A DNA stretch of 64,000 bases from Allolobophora icterica (taxonomy: Eukaryota > Annelida > Clitellata > Crassiclitellata > Lumbricidae): assembly GCA_963556255.1 (NCBI GenBank), contig OY744615.1, positions 10,752,115-10,816,114 on the forward strand. Direction: 5' to 3'. Positions 1 to 10,501 of the stretch are shown piece after piece. The translations under genes were made by a program, and so were the position numbers. The notes under the pieces are model-generated. The model made no database searches. It was not told the origin of the DNA and worked only from the letters and a program-made list of their open reading frames with translations. Numbering within the stretch: position 1 is the first letter of the stretch; the number at the start of each line of letters is the position of its first letter.

Positions 1-157
1 TTCATAGAGGTCACGAGGCGGAGACCCAAAAGGGATGGGAAATCCCGTTAATAGGGCCACCTGACACGGTGAATAATGCACAGTAACTAGAGCGCATGGC
101 ATCTAGTTAAAAAAAATAGGTACAGGAACACACTTCGATGCACATGAGGTAATTTAA
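1..157. other. No feature recognised
   Basis: Left edge of the window. I see no coding potential, splice-flanked exon or clear repeat here. Confidence 0.4.
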
Positions 158-471
158 GTAATAATCAAAGGCGCCGACTTTTGCTTTTGTCTCTGGGTGC
201 CTGGGTCCCAGTGCATATTTTAAGATAATTTCTCCTAAAATTTTGACGACTTTTTTAGGAATTCATCCCCCACAAAATGTGACGACCTTTTATTTAGGAA
301 TTCATCCCCCAATAAATGATTACCCCAAAAAATTTTGTTGTAGTTGTACTTCTCAAGTTGTGAGATTAGTTAGTTGTAAAAAAATTGAATTTAAGGTCCG
401 AATTCTTGAACTTTCTCTCTAGGTGCATTGGCACCCAAGGCCCCCAAGAATTCGGCGCCTATGGTAATAAT
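158..471. mobile_element. hAT-like MITE, family 1, copy 1 (166-463)
   Basis: A 298-bp non-coding element. It begins CAAAGGCGCCGACTT and ends with the inverted form GGCGCCTATG. It is flanked by a perfect 8-bp direct duplication, GTAATAAT (158-165 and 464-471). Two more copies of the family lie at 39675-40053 and 41230-42712. Eight-base target duplications and short terminal inverted repeats are typical of hAT transposons. No transposase is present, so it would need to be mobilised in trans. Confidence 0.85.
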
Positions 472-825
472 ACATTAGTTAGCTTACATCTAACTAACAT
501 ATCTTAACTAACACACCCAGTAATGCAAATCGGGAAGGTTCAAGTTATTTGTTGAATCAGATACCGTAATGGCGCAATTATCAAAATTATCAGTTAACAA
601 TAACAAGCAAAGACCACCCATTGCTCTCTAATCCTTTAACGACGGGAGGGATTAGTTTTCCATGCATTTTAGTACGCAATCGTCGTTAAATGGTTACATT
701 TAGTACTTCTGAGGGACCATTCATTCCTTGGGGTACGAAGCCATTAACAACAACCCTGTCACCAACCTCGGTACACGTAAGAATTTGTGTTGCAATAAAG
801 CGAGCAATAAGGACACTGTGGTAGC
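472..825. other. No gene seen; one short inverted repeat
   Basis: Non-coding. A 10-bp inverted repeat, TTTAACGACG and CGTCGTTAAA, lies near 635-644 and 681-690. Nothing else is recognisable. Confidence 0.4.
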
Positions 826-1420
826 ACGACACTTAATACCATGACACTTAGTACCGTGACACTTAATACCGGACTATTCGTACCGACGACACTTAGTCCC
901 ATAGACAATTAATACCGACGACACTTAGTCCCATAGACAATTAATACCGACGACACTTAGTCCCATTATCCCATAGACAATTACTACCGACGACACTAAA
1001 TCACTTAGACCATTAATCCCAGGACAATTAATACCTATGCACAGATATGCAGTCTGTTTAGTGTCTTTGTTATGTTTAATCTCTTTGTTACTTGAAAATC
1101 GTATTTCGCAGTTCGCATCCTGCCTTTGTTTTTATAAGGAAAAGTTCGATTAAAACGAGTTTAAATTACTATGGAAGCGAATTTCGGTTGTAGTAGCAAG
1201 GGTAAACAGACAGTCATAAATTGTAATTACACATGAAGGCGGCCATAGACGGCATCGGAACTACACCATAGTTCATACCTTGGATCAAATGTCATAGGGA
1301 TTAACTGTCATAGGGACTAAGTGTCATAGGGACTAAGTGTCATAGGGACTAAGTGTCATAGGTATTATGTGACCGGTATTAACTGTCGTGGTATTAAGTG
1401 TCACGGTACTAAATGTCACC
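826..1420. mobile_element. Foldback-type element with inverted tandem arrays
   Basis: Two arrays of a short unit face each other. The left array (about 826-1035) repeats GACACTTAGTCCCATAGAC and GACACTTAATACC. The right array (about 1290-1420) carries the reverse complement, GTCATAGGGACTAAGTGTC and GGTATTAAGTGTCAC. About 250 bp of unrelated sequence separates them. Large inverted repeats made of tandem subunits are the hallmark of foldback elements. No ORF is present. The ends and target duplication could not be fixed. Confidence 0.6.
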
Positions 1421-1850
1421 AAACCCTATTAACCTCCGACTTCCTTTAAATGAAGTAGGACGTGGATTTCTGTTCGACAGCGACATCTACTGGTCGAAGG
1501 GACGGACTGGCGAATACTTACCTTGGTGCCTGTGACCAGCTGAACATGAAACTCATTGTGCACGTCTGTTGTGATACGAAACGAGGTAAGTGCCGCAATT
1601 AATTAAAGCTATGTTAGCCATGTTAGCCATATGGCTAATATAGCTAATTGCTATATTATGTTATTCTATGTTATATATACACTTCTAGAAGTATGTGTGT
1701 ATCTAATATATATTACGTGTTGTATATTAACCAAATGGCTATAATCAAATATACCCTAATCCATGGAATCCTTCACCTTCCAAGCTTCTCGTCGTCAACG
1801 ACAACCCGCCTTAGAGCTCTTCTACTTCCTTCCTGTCTCCCCCTCTATCT
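1421..1850. other. No gene seen
   Basis: Non-coding. Short reiterations of TGTTAGCCATATGGCTAATATAG occur around 1610-1650. Nothing else is recognised. Confidence 0.35.
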
Positions 1851-1874
1851 GTGTGTTTCTCTCTCTGTATTTAT

Positions 1875-1908
<34 letters not shown>

Positions 1909-2045
1909 GTGTGTCTCTGTCTCTGTCTCTGTCTCTCTCTGTCTCTCTCTGTGTGTCTCTCTGTCTCTGTATCTGTGTGTGTGTCTCTCTCTCTCTCTTT
2001 CTCTCTCTTTCTTTCTCTCGGCCTCGGTCTGTCTGTCTGTCTCTG
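1851..2045. repeat. CT/TCTCTG-rich microsatellite
   Basis: Nearly pure pyrimidine strand built of TCTCTG, TCTG and TC repeats with GTGTG interruptions. Open frames on both strands are low-complexity artefacts. Confidence 0.9.
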
Positions 2046-2079
2046 GCTCTTGCCTTGACATCTCTGAACAACACCTCTA

Positions 2080-2165
2080 ACAAGACGCAGTGCTCGTGAA
2101 TAAGCTGGTGCCCTGCACTAGCTTTAGAGTAGCGCTGGAGAAATTTAGGGTTTACGATTATGATC
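2080..2165. repeat. Dispersed repeat, second copy at 41180-41229 and 42713-42760
   Basis: The segment CAGTGCTCGTGAATAAGCTGG followed by GATTATGATCAAAT resembles the sequence split by the nested hAT insertion at 41230-42712. That copy also ends in a GATTATGATTATGATTACGG tail. It is probably the 3' end of a retroposon of unknown family. Confidence 0.5.
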
Positions 2166-3943
2166 AAATAATTATCTATTTATGTATTATGTATGATGGT
2201 GCTAAATAAATGTCTCGATTGATAACTACTATCCAACATCTGGGACTTGCTTAGACCTAAGAGTCTTTTTTTCTTCAGTAGTTTGATAAGACCTTCTGAG
2301 GTTCGTAATCATTGCCAACACGATCGTACCTGTGTTCGGCAGTACCGCAGTACATTAATCTCATCACATAAAATCTGAACATTTCCGACACAATTATTTT
2401 GATAGTGCATTTAGGACATATAAAACTTGGCCTGAAGCTGTCTGCCAACACAGCAGCAGTTCTGCATTGTAATCTACACCTAGCAGATCTAATCAGGACG
2501 AATCTGAGGGTTTCTATGGCATGGTTGTTTCGAGAGTTGCACTTAGGACTCGTCAGTCGATGCCTTAAGCTGTCTGGCTAAATAGTCGTCCGTAAAACGC
2601 ACATCAAACCAGCCGTGATAAATCGCAGATGCCGGAAACATTGCCCTTACATCTCATAAAAGCACTGCGAAATTCCGCAATATCCAGCCCAGCTTACTCT
2701 TACTTACACTGAACCTTTCCTCTAACGTGCCTCTCATAGTTCGAACTCTGTTAAAACTATGCGAAATCTAGTAGCGCTCAAGACAAGTTTGTTTGTGACC
2801 AGTGCTGTTAATTTGTTTGTGACCAGGCTAATCTGACCTTGCTAATCCCTAGTTGCAATAGACACATGACTGAAACGCAGTTCTGTTTATCACCACCCAA
2901 ACTGCAGCTTTAAAATTGTCGCATTATCGTATCCATGCCAAGACTATGTTTTAGTACAGTATTTCTACATGTTTCGTCCCATACTGGACAATGAAAGACT
3001 AGTGATGCTTGGCATGCGGTATGTGTATTAGGCTATGACATCAGTGTTGTTCCCAGAGTTCACCCTGTTCCGAGACTTCAGATAAATTGAAAAATTTAGG
3101 CCTACCTATGACAGTACAATATTTGTTTTCTTTGACAGTGCACATACTTTGAACAATAAAAGATCATACAAAGTGCACATTTCATATATTCACAATGGCA
3201 TTAATTATGATGTTATACGCTAGAAACGAAAAGCTGGTGCATCTTGTGACACTCTCCCCTACGACAATTGATTGATGCTCTTGACATTAGGATAACGGTG
3301 CCATAGAAGTGATTAGATTAGATTAGATTAGATTCCAGACATTACTTTTAAGAGTGTACGCCACTCTCATTGTGCTTATACTAGACAGCTGGTGCCTGTG
3401 AGCGCCCAAGCTAAATTAGTGTCTGGTGTCAATAAATTTATTTAAAGAGGTTATTGCTAGGATCTTGGCTATAACGCAGTATACTCCCAACGTCGTTGTA
3501 AGGAGAATCCACTGTCAGATGTCGTATACAAGTCGCGATCGCGTTGACTTCCGTCAATGGTCGCATAAATCACTCGATATAAGCTTCAAGTATTAAGTTT
3601 GGGTGCTGTGGGAAAGCATATCGTGTGTCTGGCAAAGGTCCGCGAAAGATCAGCTATCAACAGACTTTGGTAGATCGGTTTGTTACCCAATTCGTTAAAC
3701 GTAATTGATATGGTTGACAGTATTCGGTTCTATAGTTTACGTTTCTGCCGCAGTGTGACAGCTGTTTATGCAAAAAATAATTAAATCATCTAGTAACTCT
3801 GGCTACTATTGTTCCATAGCTCATGGTTTGTAAACCGAAGGAAAAGCTTCACTTTCGGAAATTTAACGCATATGCGGTGTATTCAGTTATATTAACTTTC
3901 AAATTATAAATACTTTTATATGCCGTAACAATAGGCCCAATAC
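2166..3943. other. No gene seen
   Basis: About 1.8 kb without a supportable exon. A short (GATTA)n run lies at about 3312-3333. No terminal repeats were recognised. Confidence 0.4.
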
Positions 3944-4091
3944 CAGGGGTTAAAGTGGAGTGGGAACTGTGAGAATGGCGTTCTCACTGCTCTCGAAATT
4001 CTTTGCTTGCGTTCCCACTGCTCACGCGTGCGTTCCAATGAAACTCTTCTTTGGCGTTCCCACTGCTCACTAAAACCACTTTAACCACTGC
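3944..4091. mobile_element. Short inverted-repeat element with internal tandem units
   Basis: The ends CAGGGGTTAAAGTGG and CCACTTTAACCACTG are imperfect inverted repeats about 15 bp long. Between them, GCGTTCCCACTGCTCAC is repeated about three times. No ORF. This looks like a small MITE; the superfamily is not determined. Confidence 0.5.
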
Positions 4092-4207
4092 CTAATACAC
4101 AGGAAAGATTGTAAATCCAATTTACAGATTTGAAAGTAGGGCCTAATGTCAGACAAAAGTTACCTGTAGACAGTGTATGGTTATACCCAGAACCCGTAGA
4201 AACAAAC

Positions 4208-4455
4208 AAAATTTATTTATTTATTTATTTATTTATTCCGGATATTTCTATAGCGCCTCTCGAAGTCAACTACTACTCAGAGACGCTCCCGACTACAGCA
4301 TTGATACTGTGTCGGAATTTTCACGCCGAAGCGCCACGAGCAATCGCGAGTGAAGGACTTGCCCAAGGTCCGTACGCAGCGGCTAGAGTGGGATTCGAAC
4401 CTGCAACCCTTCAGTCACAAGGCGCCGAACTTACCACTGAGCCACCACGCCCCAG
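4208..4455 (-). mobile_element. SINE family A, tRNA-derived, full length
   Basis: On the minus strand the head has a textbook polymerase III promoter: A box TGGCTCAGTGG and B box GGTTCGAATCC (B box near 4391-4401 on the plus strand). A unique body follows (ACCTTGGGCAAGTCCTTCAC), ending in an AAAT tail that reads as (TTTA)n at 4208-4237. A truncated copy lies at 32097-32180. The adjoining body makes it a SINE and not a functional tRNA gene. Confidence 0.85.
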
Positions 4456-4908
4456 TGGTGGCTCTTTCAACACCTTTTTCAAAACAACAGCTCTATGTAA
4501 ATCAGCCTGCAGTCACTAATTAATGTATTCTTTGAAATGACAACGCGTCAGTATACAGAAACTACCACCAATGTATTCCTGCCTCTTGTGTGTATAATAA
4601 AACTAAGTTGTGTTTTTAATGGTGACGCTATATATCCTTTCAATCGCTGAGACTTGTCCAATGTACCGCCATATATATAGTCTGGTCGACGAAAACTGCG
4701 CTGGCAGCCGCAAGATGTCGTTAAACACTGAATGCTAATGATAATTTGTCACTGCTGTGGCCTGTCGTACTTCGATAAAATAGCCTAGCAGTAGGCGATA
4801 TTGCACGTGCATTAACTCTTTAGCACCCGGCAGTTTTGATCTAGTAACAACCACTCCCAGCCACACTGGTTTCTGCTGTCAACAGACATTTTTTTTCCAG
4901 ATATACAC

Positions 4909-4915
4909 GGCAGAT

Positions 4916-4978
<63 letters not shown>
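4909..4978. repeat. (AT)n(GT)n(AT)n microsatellite, retrotransposon target
   Basis: Compound dinucleotide repeat directly next to the left LTR. The sequence just beyond the right LTR (10981 onward) begins ATATATAC, so the LTR element inserted into this AT tract. Confidence 0.9.
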
Positions 4979-5457
4979 TGTTAGCTTGTTAGTCTAGAGG
5001 TGAAATGTGAGTTAGAATGATATGAGAAATGACAAGAAAAACAAAGACTTTCGCAATATTGATAAAACGTATATTTACACTATGTACATAATTGAAACGA
5101 TACTCACACATACAAGACAAACGAAACGTCAAAAGACAGACTCTCCGAGAAGACGCCTGCACAAACTCCACAAAGGAAGATACAACTCGAGAACCGGCAA
5201 TTAAACATGAGTAGCGACCACGTAGGGTACACTCTCGGAAAACGACCACAAAAGGGTACTTACAATACGTGACACAACCAGTGCACGTCTTACGCCTTAC
5301 TTAACTAAAACCGGTCTCCCCGTAGACACAAGAACACTGCTATATATAGTCAACGAGACCATCCTACATTTAGCTTCAAACGAGGTGCGTCTTAACTAAG
5401 GTTAGAAAGTGCACGTGAGGATGATAATGGCGGGATGGCTGTAGGCCACTCCCAACA
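4979..5457 (-). repeat. 3' LTR of the Gmr1-like element
   Basis: On the plus strand it starts TGTTAGCTTG and ends CTCCCAACA, giving the TG...CA ends usual for LTRs. It differs from the other LTR only at 5267 (A versus G) and 5384 (G versus C). The 86-codon open frame within it is identical in both LTRs and is not a gene. Confidence 0.95.
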
Positions 5458-5467
5458 GACCCCCCGA
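5458..5467 (-). other. Probable polypurine tract
   Basis: Immediately inside the 3' LTR the minus strand reads CGGGGGGTC up to the LTR start. A G-rich purine run in this position is where plus-strand DNA synthesis would be primed. The tract is short. Confidence 0.55.
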
Positions 5468-5658
5468 CAACGAAAAGAGGAAACATTAAAAGTGTTTCCG
5501 ACCATGCAAAAACTACAAATGTACATGAATTGAAACTATCTCTAAAGTTCATAACATATCAGTCCACTAGAAACGTTTACAACACAAAAAAGAATCATCT
5601 ATGTAGGCTTAATGCAAGAGACCGACAGTCCGTAGAAATCTATGGAAAGTTCGTACAT

Positions 5659-7765
5659 TTAAACTGAGGGGCGACTTAATATGTCTGGTAACACATTGTC
5701 ACGACCACGCCGATGCTTAATGTTCAAGGAGTATTGTTGGAGTTCAAGACTCCATCGCAAAAGTTTCGCATTCGAAGGAGCCATGCGATTTATGAACTGA
5801 AGTGGGCTATGGTCCGTATAGACAACCACTGGAGCGGAACCAAAGTACACGCTGAACGCGCGTACACCGACCACCAGCGCAAGTGCCTCCTTCTCAATGG
5901 TCGAATAGCGTACTTCAGCCGAACTCAACTTCCGACTCAGGTAGCAGACCGGATGTTCAATCTCGTCCGTTATCTGAAACAAACAACCTCCCAAACAGAA
6001 GTACGAAGCATCTACAGCCAAATAAAAAGGTTTGTCAAAATCTGGCGGTTTAAGTATAGGCCGCGAAGCCATCCTAGACTTCAAATCAATGAATGCATTC
6101 TCAGCCTCAGGAGACCAAGTAAACCGGTGACCTTTCTTAAGTAACAAAGTAAGATGTAACGTTAACTGAGAGTAATGCGACAGAAACTTGCGGTAATAAC
6201 CAGCCAAACCCAGAAAAGACTGAACCTGCTTCTTATTTTCAGGACGCGGAAATTTTAGCAAAGCCTCGACCTTCTGCATACGTGGCTGAATACAGTTCAA
6301 ACCAATATGGTGACCCAGAAAATCTATCTCTGCATTAGCAAAGACACACTTCTTCAAATTCAATGTAAGTTTAGCGTTAGCAATGCGTGTCAACACTCTT
6401 TCCAAGTGAGATAAATGAGCATTCCAAGAAGAACTGAAAATTATCAAGTCATCTAAATATCCGTCACAAAACTCATCTAAACCATGCAACAGTTTCGCAA
6501 CCAAACGTGAAAATGAGGCAGGTGCGTTTCTTAAACCGAACGCCATATAGCGCCTCTGATAATGACCATGTGGGGTCACAAATCCAGTTAAAGGGATTGA
6601 TTGACTATCAAGCGGAACTTGCCAGAAACCCCGTGTCGCGTCAAGCTTAGTCAGAAATTGGGCTTGTCCAACCTTGTCAATTAAAGATTCTACACGTGGC
6701 ATCGGAAAAGGATCGGCTACCGTAAGCGCATTCAACTTACGAAAATCTGTGCACAGCCGCAGAGACCCATCCGATTTAGGTACAAGTACAATAGGCGAAG
6801 CCCACGCACTTTCGGATTCCTCTACAATGCCTTGTTCAATTAGGCCTTTAATCTCTTTGTCTACCTGTGCCATACGCTCAGGATGCAACCGATAGGCTGT
6901 CTGTCGTACTGGTCGTGCACCAGGTATTAACTCAATACGGTGTGCCATAAGTGAAGTCTTGCCAGCTACATCGCTAAACACACCCTTAAACGTACTCAGC
7001 ATGCCCAGTAATTCATTCCGTTGCACAAAATCCAAAGGACTATTTGCGACCACCTCTTCCAATTTAGGTGACTCAGACACATTCACACTTGCAGGCACAA
7101 CCAAACCGACATCAAGTGGAGGCGTACAATCAACACGCGACTCATATTTCTTCATGAGGTTCACATGCACAACACGTTTACACTTCCGTCTATCGGGTGT
7201 GGCAACCAAATAGTCAACAGGTCCCAACCGTTCCAAAACGACATACGGGCCAGCATACTTAGCCTCAAGTGGCTTTCCAATCAACGGCAAGAGCAACAAA
7301 ACTTGCTGTCCAATTTCAAAGTCAACAGCTTTTGCACACCTATCATACCAGTGTTTAGATTTTGACTGTGCAACTAACGCATTATCATTCGCCATACGGA
7401 CAGACGTACGAATTCGTTCACGCAAATCCATCACAAAGTCAACCAGATTTGTCTTACTCACTCCAGACAAAACATCATCATTCAACCAACTCTGCTTTAT
7501 CAAACGTAAAGGTCCATTCACACACCTTCCAAAGACAAGATCAAAACTACTGAAACCTAGTCCTTGTACAGGAACTTCACGGTAGGCAAATAGAACCCAC
7601 GGCAAAATTTGATCCCAGTTGCCAGGAAAATTCTCAACAATTGCCTTAAGCATATCTTTCAACGTTCTGTTAAATTTCTCGCAACAACCATTACTCTGAG
7701 GGTGATACGGACTAGTTTTCAACTGCACCACACCACATTCTTGCAGAAAAATTGCATCAAATCAG
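5659..7765 (-). CDS. pol: Retrotransposon Pol part 2: integrase C-terminus, RT, RNase H
   Basis: Open frame of about 690 residues from the first GTG (7731), open up to about 7765. It begins in the integrase core with the motif HPQSNG and the catalytic glutamate (CCEKF, near 7673-7690). A GPY/F-type segment follows (KYAGPYVVLERLG). Reverse transcriptase comes next, with LCTDFRKLN, AFGLRNAPASF and the active site GYLDDL (about 6444-6461). RNase H follows (AVDASY, EKEALAL, YTDHSPL). The stop codon is at 5659-5661. There is no good ATG. The frame is -1 relative to the upstream ORF, so expression needs a frameshift unless this copy carries a deletion. All RT and RNase H catalytic acidic residues I looked for are present. 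Confidence 0.93.
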
Positions 7766-10361
7766 ACATGAAGTCAGTGCCACAATCCGACAAAATCTCA
7801 TTTGGAAACCCAAACATTGTAAACACGGATATTAAACATTTCGCTACATCATGCGCTGTGTGGTTTCTCAACGGAAACGCAAAAGGATAGTGTGTTGACA
7901 AGTCAATAACAGTAAGTATGAAACGATTTCTCGTACCATCACACACACTTAGGGGTCCAACTGTATCGATTGCCAGGAGGGAAAAAGGTTCCGCTATGAC
8001 AGGAAGATTTATCAGAGGTGCCCGAGAGGGAGGTGCCCCCTTGCCTAGTCTCTGACAGACATCACATGTTCGACAATAGGTACGAACAGAAGAATTAATG
8101 CCAGGCCAATAAAAATGACGCATTAAGCGGTCCAAAGTTTTCTTCACACCCAAGTGACCACTTGCAGGGATATCATGAGCAACGTACAATAACTTAGCAC
8201 GCAACTGCGTAGGAACAACAATTTGCGTATACCCTAAATCATCAGGCGTATCTAAATCCTTCCACTGCCTCACCAAAATTCCGTTAACAATCGAATACGA
8301 TTGGCGTTCCATATACTGACCATCCCTTCGCTCAACCAGCTGATACAAGGGAAGCAAAGACGTATCGGCTTTCTGCATATTAATTAAAGTCTCGCGCGAC
8401 ACTACATTGGTTAAATCAGCATGCACTGCAGTAGACTCTTTGAATAAGGCACTCAAGTCTACGTCTAACTGCACATTTATATCAGCAGACTTATCTTCTA
8501 CAGATTGAGTATGCGACACAGGTAAAGAGCCAGAATCGGTCAATTTAACTTGAGCGCGCGTAGTCACTCCCACATTTATCTCATCTTGTGGACTATCCAA
8601 GTCGTTACCAATTAGAACGTGAATGCCAGGTGGCAAATGGTCTACCAACCCACATAAGATAGTGCCGTTAGCAAATTTAGACTCAACTCGAATTTCAACC
8701 AAAGGAACACGAAGCGTGACACCCGAAATACCTCTAATAAGGCGAACCTCACCGGTGTCACAGAACTCATTAGCATGCAATAATTCCTTGCTAGCCAAGC
8801 TTTGCAAAGAACCAGTATCTCTTAACACAACAATATTGCGAGAAAGTCCAGTGGGCGTATACACATAGCCAGACGAACAGAATGACAAGTAGCCAGCGTC
8901 GACCATTTTAGTCGGCCCATCCTTCACTTGTACAGACATATCTACGCCCGTGACTAATTCTACATTCTTAGGATTGGTGTTCTGCTGAGCAGCGAAATCC
9001 CGTTTTGACCTCAATTCTGGATGTAATTTGTAACATGAAGAAACCCCATGATTAGATTTACCGCAGTAAGTACAAACAATCTGGGACTCCCATGACTTGT
9101 GAAATTGGCCCTCTTTACGAAAATTTTTCGGCGACCAATGAGTTTTAGCTCCACGACTCGAATCACGACCAAATCCAAAATTCTCCAGTTTTTCATCATT
9201 CGAATGCAAGACAGAAGCATGCGCAGGGAAAGGCTTATATAGAATAGCAAATTCGTCTGCCAACTTCGCGGCGTCTGAAACTGTCGCGGGCTTTTTGTCA
9301 ATTATCCATCTATGGATTTCAACAGGCAAGCAAGTCACAAATTGCTCAAGTTTAAAGACTTCAAAGGCCTTAGTCAAGTCATTGAACGCATTTTCACCTT
9401 CCAGCCACCTTTGAAAAGGTAACGCCAAGCGGAAAGCGAAAGCAGAGTAAGTCTCCTGAGCACCCTTAACCAAAGTTCTAAAACTCTTCCTATAAAATTC
9501 CGGCACCCTAGCAAATGCAGTCAACAAAGCCTGTTTTAGGGTGTCATAATTCTTACAGCCTTCCAGAGATAACTCCGAAAAAACCTGTTCAGCTTTACCA
9601 GTTAATTGAGGGTGTAACAAAGCAGTCCATTTATCTCTTGGAAATTTATGAATGGTCATAGCCTTCTCAAAGGAAACAAAATAATGTTCTATATTCGTCT
9701 CGTCAAATTTAGGGACCAATTTGATGGCAGAAGCTATGCGAAACACATCTTTGTCCTGTTCCGGACCTGGGTTCAAAACCTTAGCCTCGATGCGCTTTAG
9801 CTCTAACTCATATTGTCTCTGCCTCTCTTTCTCTTGCAGTTCAGCCTGAATTTTCTCCATTTCCGCTTTCCTCACTCGTTCTCTTTCCTCCATCTTCAAT
9901 TTTTCCTGCAATTTTCTGTCTTCAGCCTCTCGTTCTTGCTTTCTGTCTTCAGCCTCTCGCTTTCTGTCTTCAGCCTCTCGTTCTCGCTTTCTGTCTTCAG
10001 CCTCTCGTTCTTGCTTTCTGTCTTCACTCTCTATTCTCAATTTCTCCAATTGAAATTCTCTGTCACTATCTAACTTCGTCAATTCAGTCTTTTCTACCGC
10101 TTCCCAAGACCCAATCTCTAGCGGTCTAACTCCAAAATCGAACACTTCCTTTTCCTGCGTTACAAATTTAGCAAGAATTTTCAGCATTTGTCTCTTACTC
10201 ATGCCCCTAGTGTCCTGATCTAATTTCTCTAATTCAAGCCTTAATTCATCAGCCGACATATCGATAATGTCGTCGAAACTCAAAGGCTTAGTCACCGGGG
10301 AGTGAAGGCCACTCCCAACCGGAGAAACGGTTGCTGATGTATCAGACCCAAATGTAGCCAT
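7719..10361 (-). CDS. gag-pol: Retrotransposon Gag-protease-integrase (N-terminal part)
   Basis: Open frame of about 880 residues. I place the start at the ATG at 10361 (MATFGSD) and not 33 bases upstream, because the upstream peptide looks like leader sequence. Domains in order: an N-terminal region; a charged coiled coil of EDRKREREA-type repeats (about 9840-10040); a capsid-like region; one CCHC zinc knuckle, CTYCGKSNHGVSSC (about 9033-9077); an aspartic protease with DTGS (8812-8820) and a later LIGNDL motif; and integrase with the HHCC zinc finger (about 8050-8175), the first catalytic Asp in AIDTVGP (about 7960) and the second in LSDCGTDF (about 7775-7795). The frame then ends at TGA 7719-7721, before the catalytic Glu, which lies in the other frame. 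Protease and integrase are fused to Gag in one frame. Confidence 0.93.
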   Translation of the reverse strand: MATFGSDTSATVSPVGSGLHSPVTKPLSFDDIIDMSADELRLELEKLDQDTRGMSKRQMLKILAKFVTQEKEVFDFGVRPLEIGSWEAVEKTELTKLDSDREFQLEKLRIESEDRKQEREAEDRKREREAEDRKREAEDRKQEREAEDRKLQEKLKMEERERVRKAEMEKIQAELQEKERQRQYELELKRIEAKVLNPGPEQDKDVFRIASAIKLVPKFDETNIEHYFVSFEKAMTIHKFPRDKWTALLHPQLTGKAEQVFSELSLEGCKNYDTLKQALLTAFARVPEFYRKSFRTLVKGAQETYSAFAFRLALPFQRWLEGENAFNDLTKAFEVFKLEQFVTCLPVEIHRWIIDKKPATVSDAAKLADEFAILYKPFPAHASVLHSNDEKLENFGFGRDSSRGAKTHWSPKNFRKEGQFHKSWESQIVCTYCGKSNHGVSSCYKLHPELRSKRDFAAQQNTNPKNVELVTGVDMSVQVKDGPTKMVDAGYLSFCSSGYVYTPTGLSRNIVVLRDTGSLQSLASKELLHANEFCDTGEVRLIRGISGVTLRVPLVEIRVESKFANGTILCGLVDHLPPGIHVLIGNDLDSPQDEINVGVTTRAQVKLTDSGSLPVSHTQSVEDKSADINVQLDVDLSALFKESTAVHADLTNVVSRETLINMQKADTSLLPLYQLVERRDGQYMERQSYSIVNGILVRQWKDLDTPDDLGYTQIVVPTQLRAKLLYVAHDIPASGHLGVKKTLDRLMRHFYWPGINSSVRTYCRTCDVCQRLGKGAPPSRAPLINLPVIAEPFSLLAIDTVGPLSVCDGTRNRFILTVIDLSTHYPFAFPLRNHTAHDVAKCLISVFTMFGFPNEILSDCGTDFMSDLMQFFCKNVVWCS
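9840..10040 (-). repeat. Coding tandem repeat in Gag (EDRK coiled coil)
   Basis: Units of about 27 bp (sense GAAGACAGAAAG plus CGAGAGGCT variants) encode repeated EDRKREREA/EDRKQEREA blocks. They are predicted to form a long charged helix. Unit number probably varies between copies by slippage. Confidence 0.8.
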
Positions 10362-10486
10362 GATACAAAGTCGTATGCACAAAAACGTGTACAACTTCCA
10401 AAGAAACCGTCACATACGCAAATACGCAGACCCAATTTCCAATTTTGAAATTTCAATTTAACAAAACGGAAAACAGTGAATTTTAA

Positions 10487-10499
10487 GGACGAGCCCCCA
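10487..10499 (-). other. Primer binding site, tRNA-Pro type
   Basis: Two bases inside the 5' LTR the minus strand reads TGGGGGCTCGTCC. This is complementary to the 3' end of animal tRNA-Pro including CCA (13 bases), and is the same primer as in murine leukaemia-type elements. The match stops after 13 bases (the sequence continues TTAAAAT). Confidence 0.8.
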
Positions 10500-10501
10500 T
10501 A

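Noticed and set aside
4380..4455. tRNA gene suggested by perfect A and B boxes
   Set aside because: The tRNA-like part continues into a SINE body and AAAT tail. It does not close into a cloverleaf with a proper acceptor stem that I could verify.
4989..5249. 86-codon minus-strand ORF repeated at 10512-10772
   Set aside because: It lies inside the LTRs and is identical because the LTRs are. No homology or start context for a gene.
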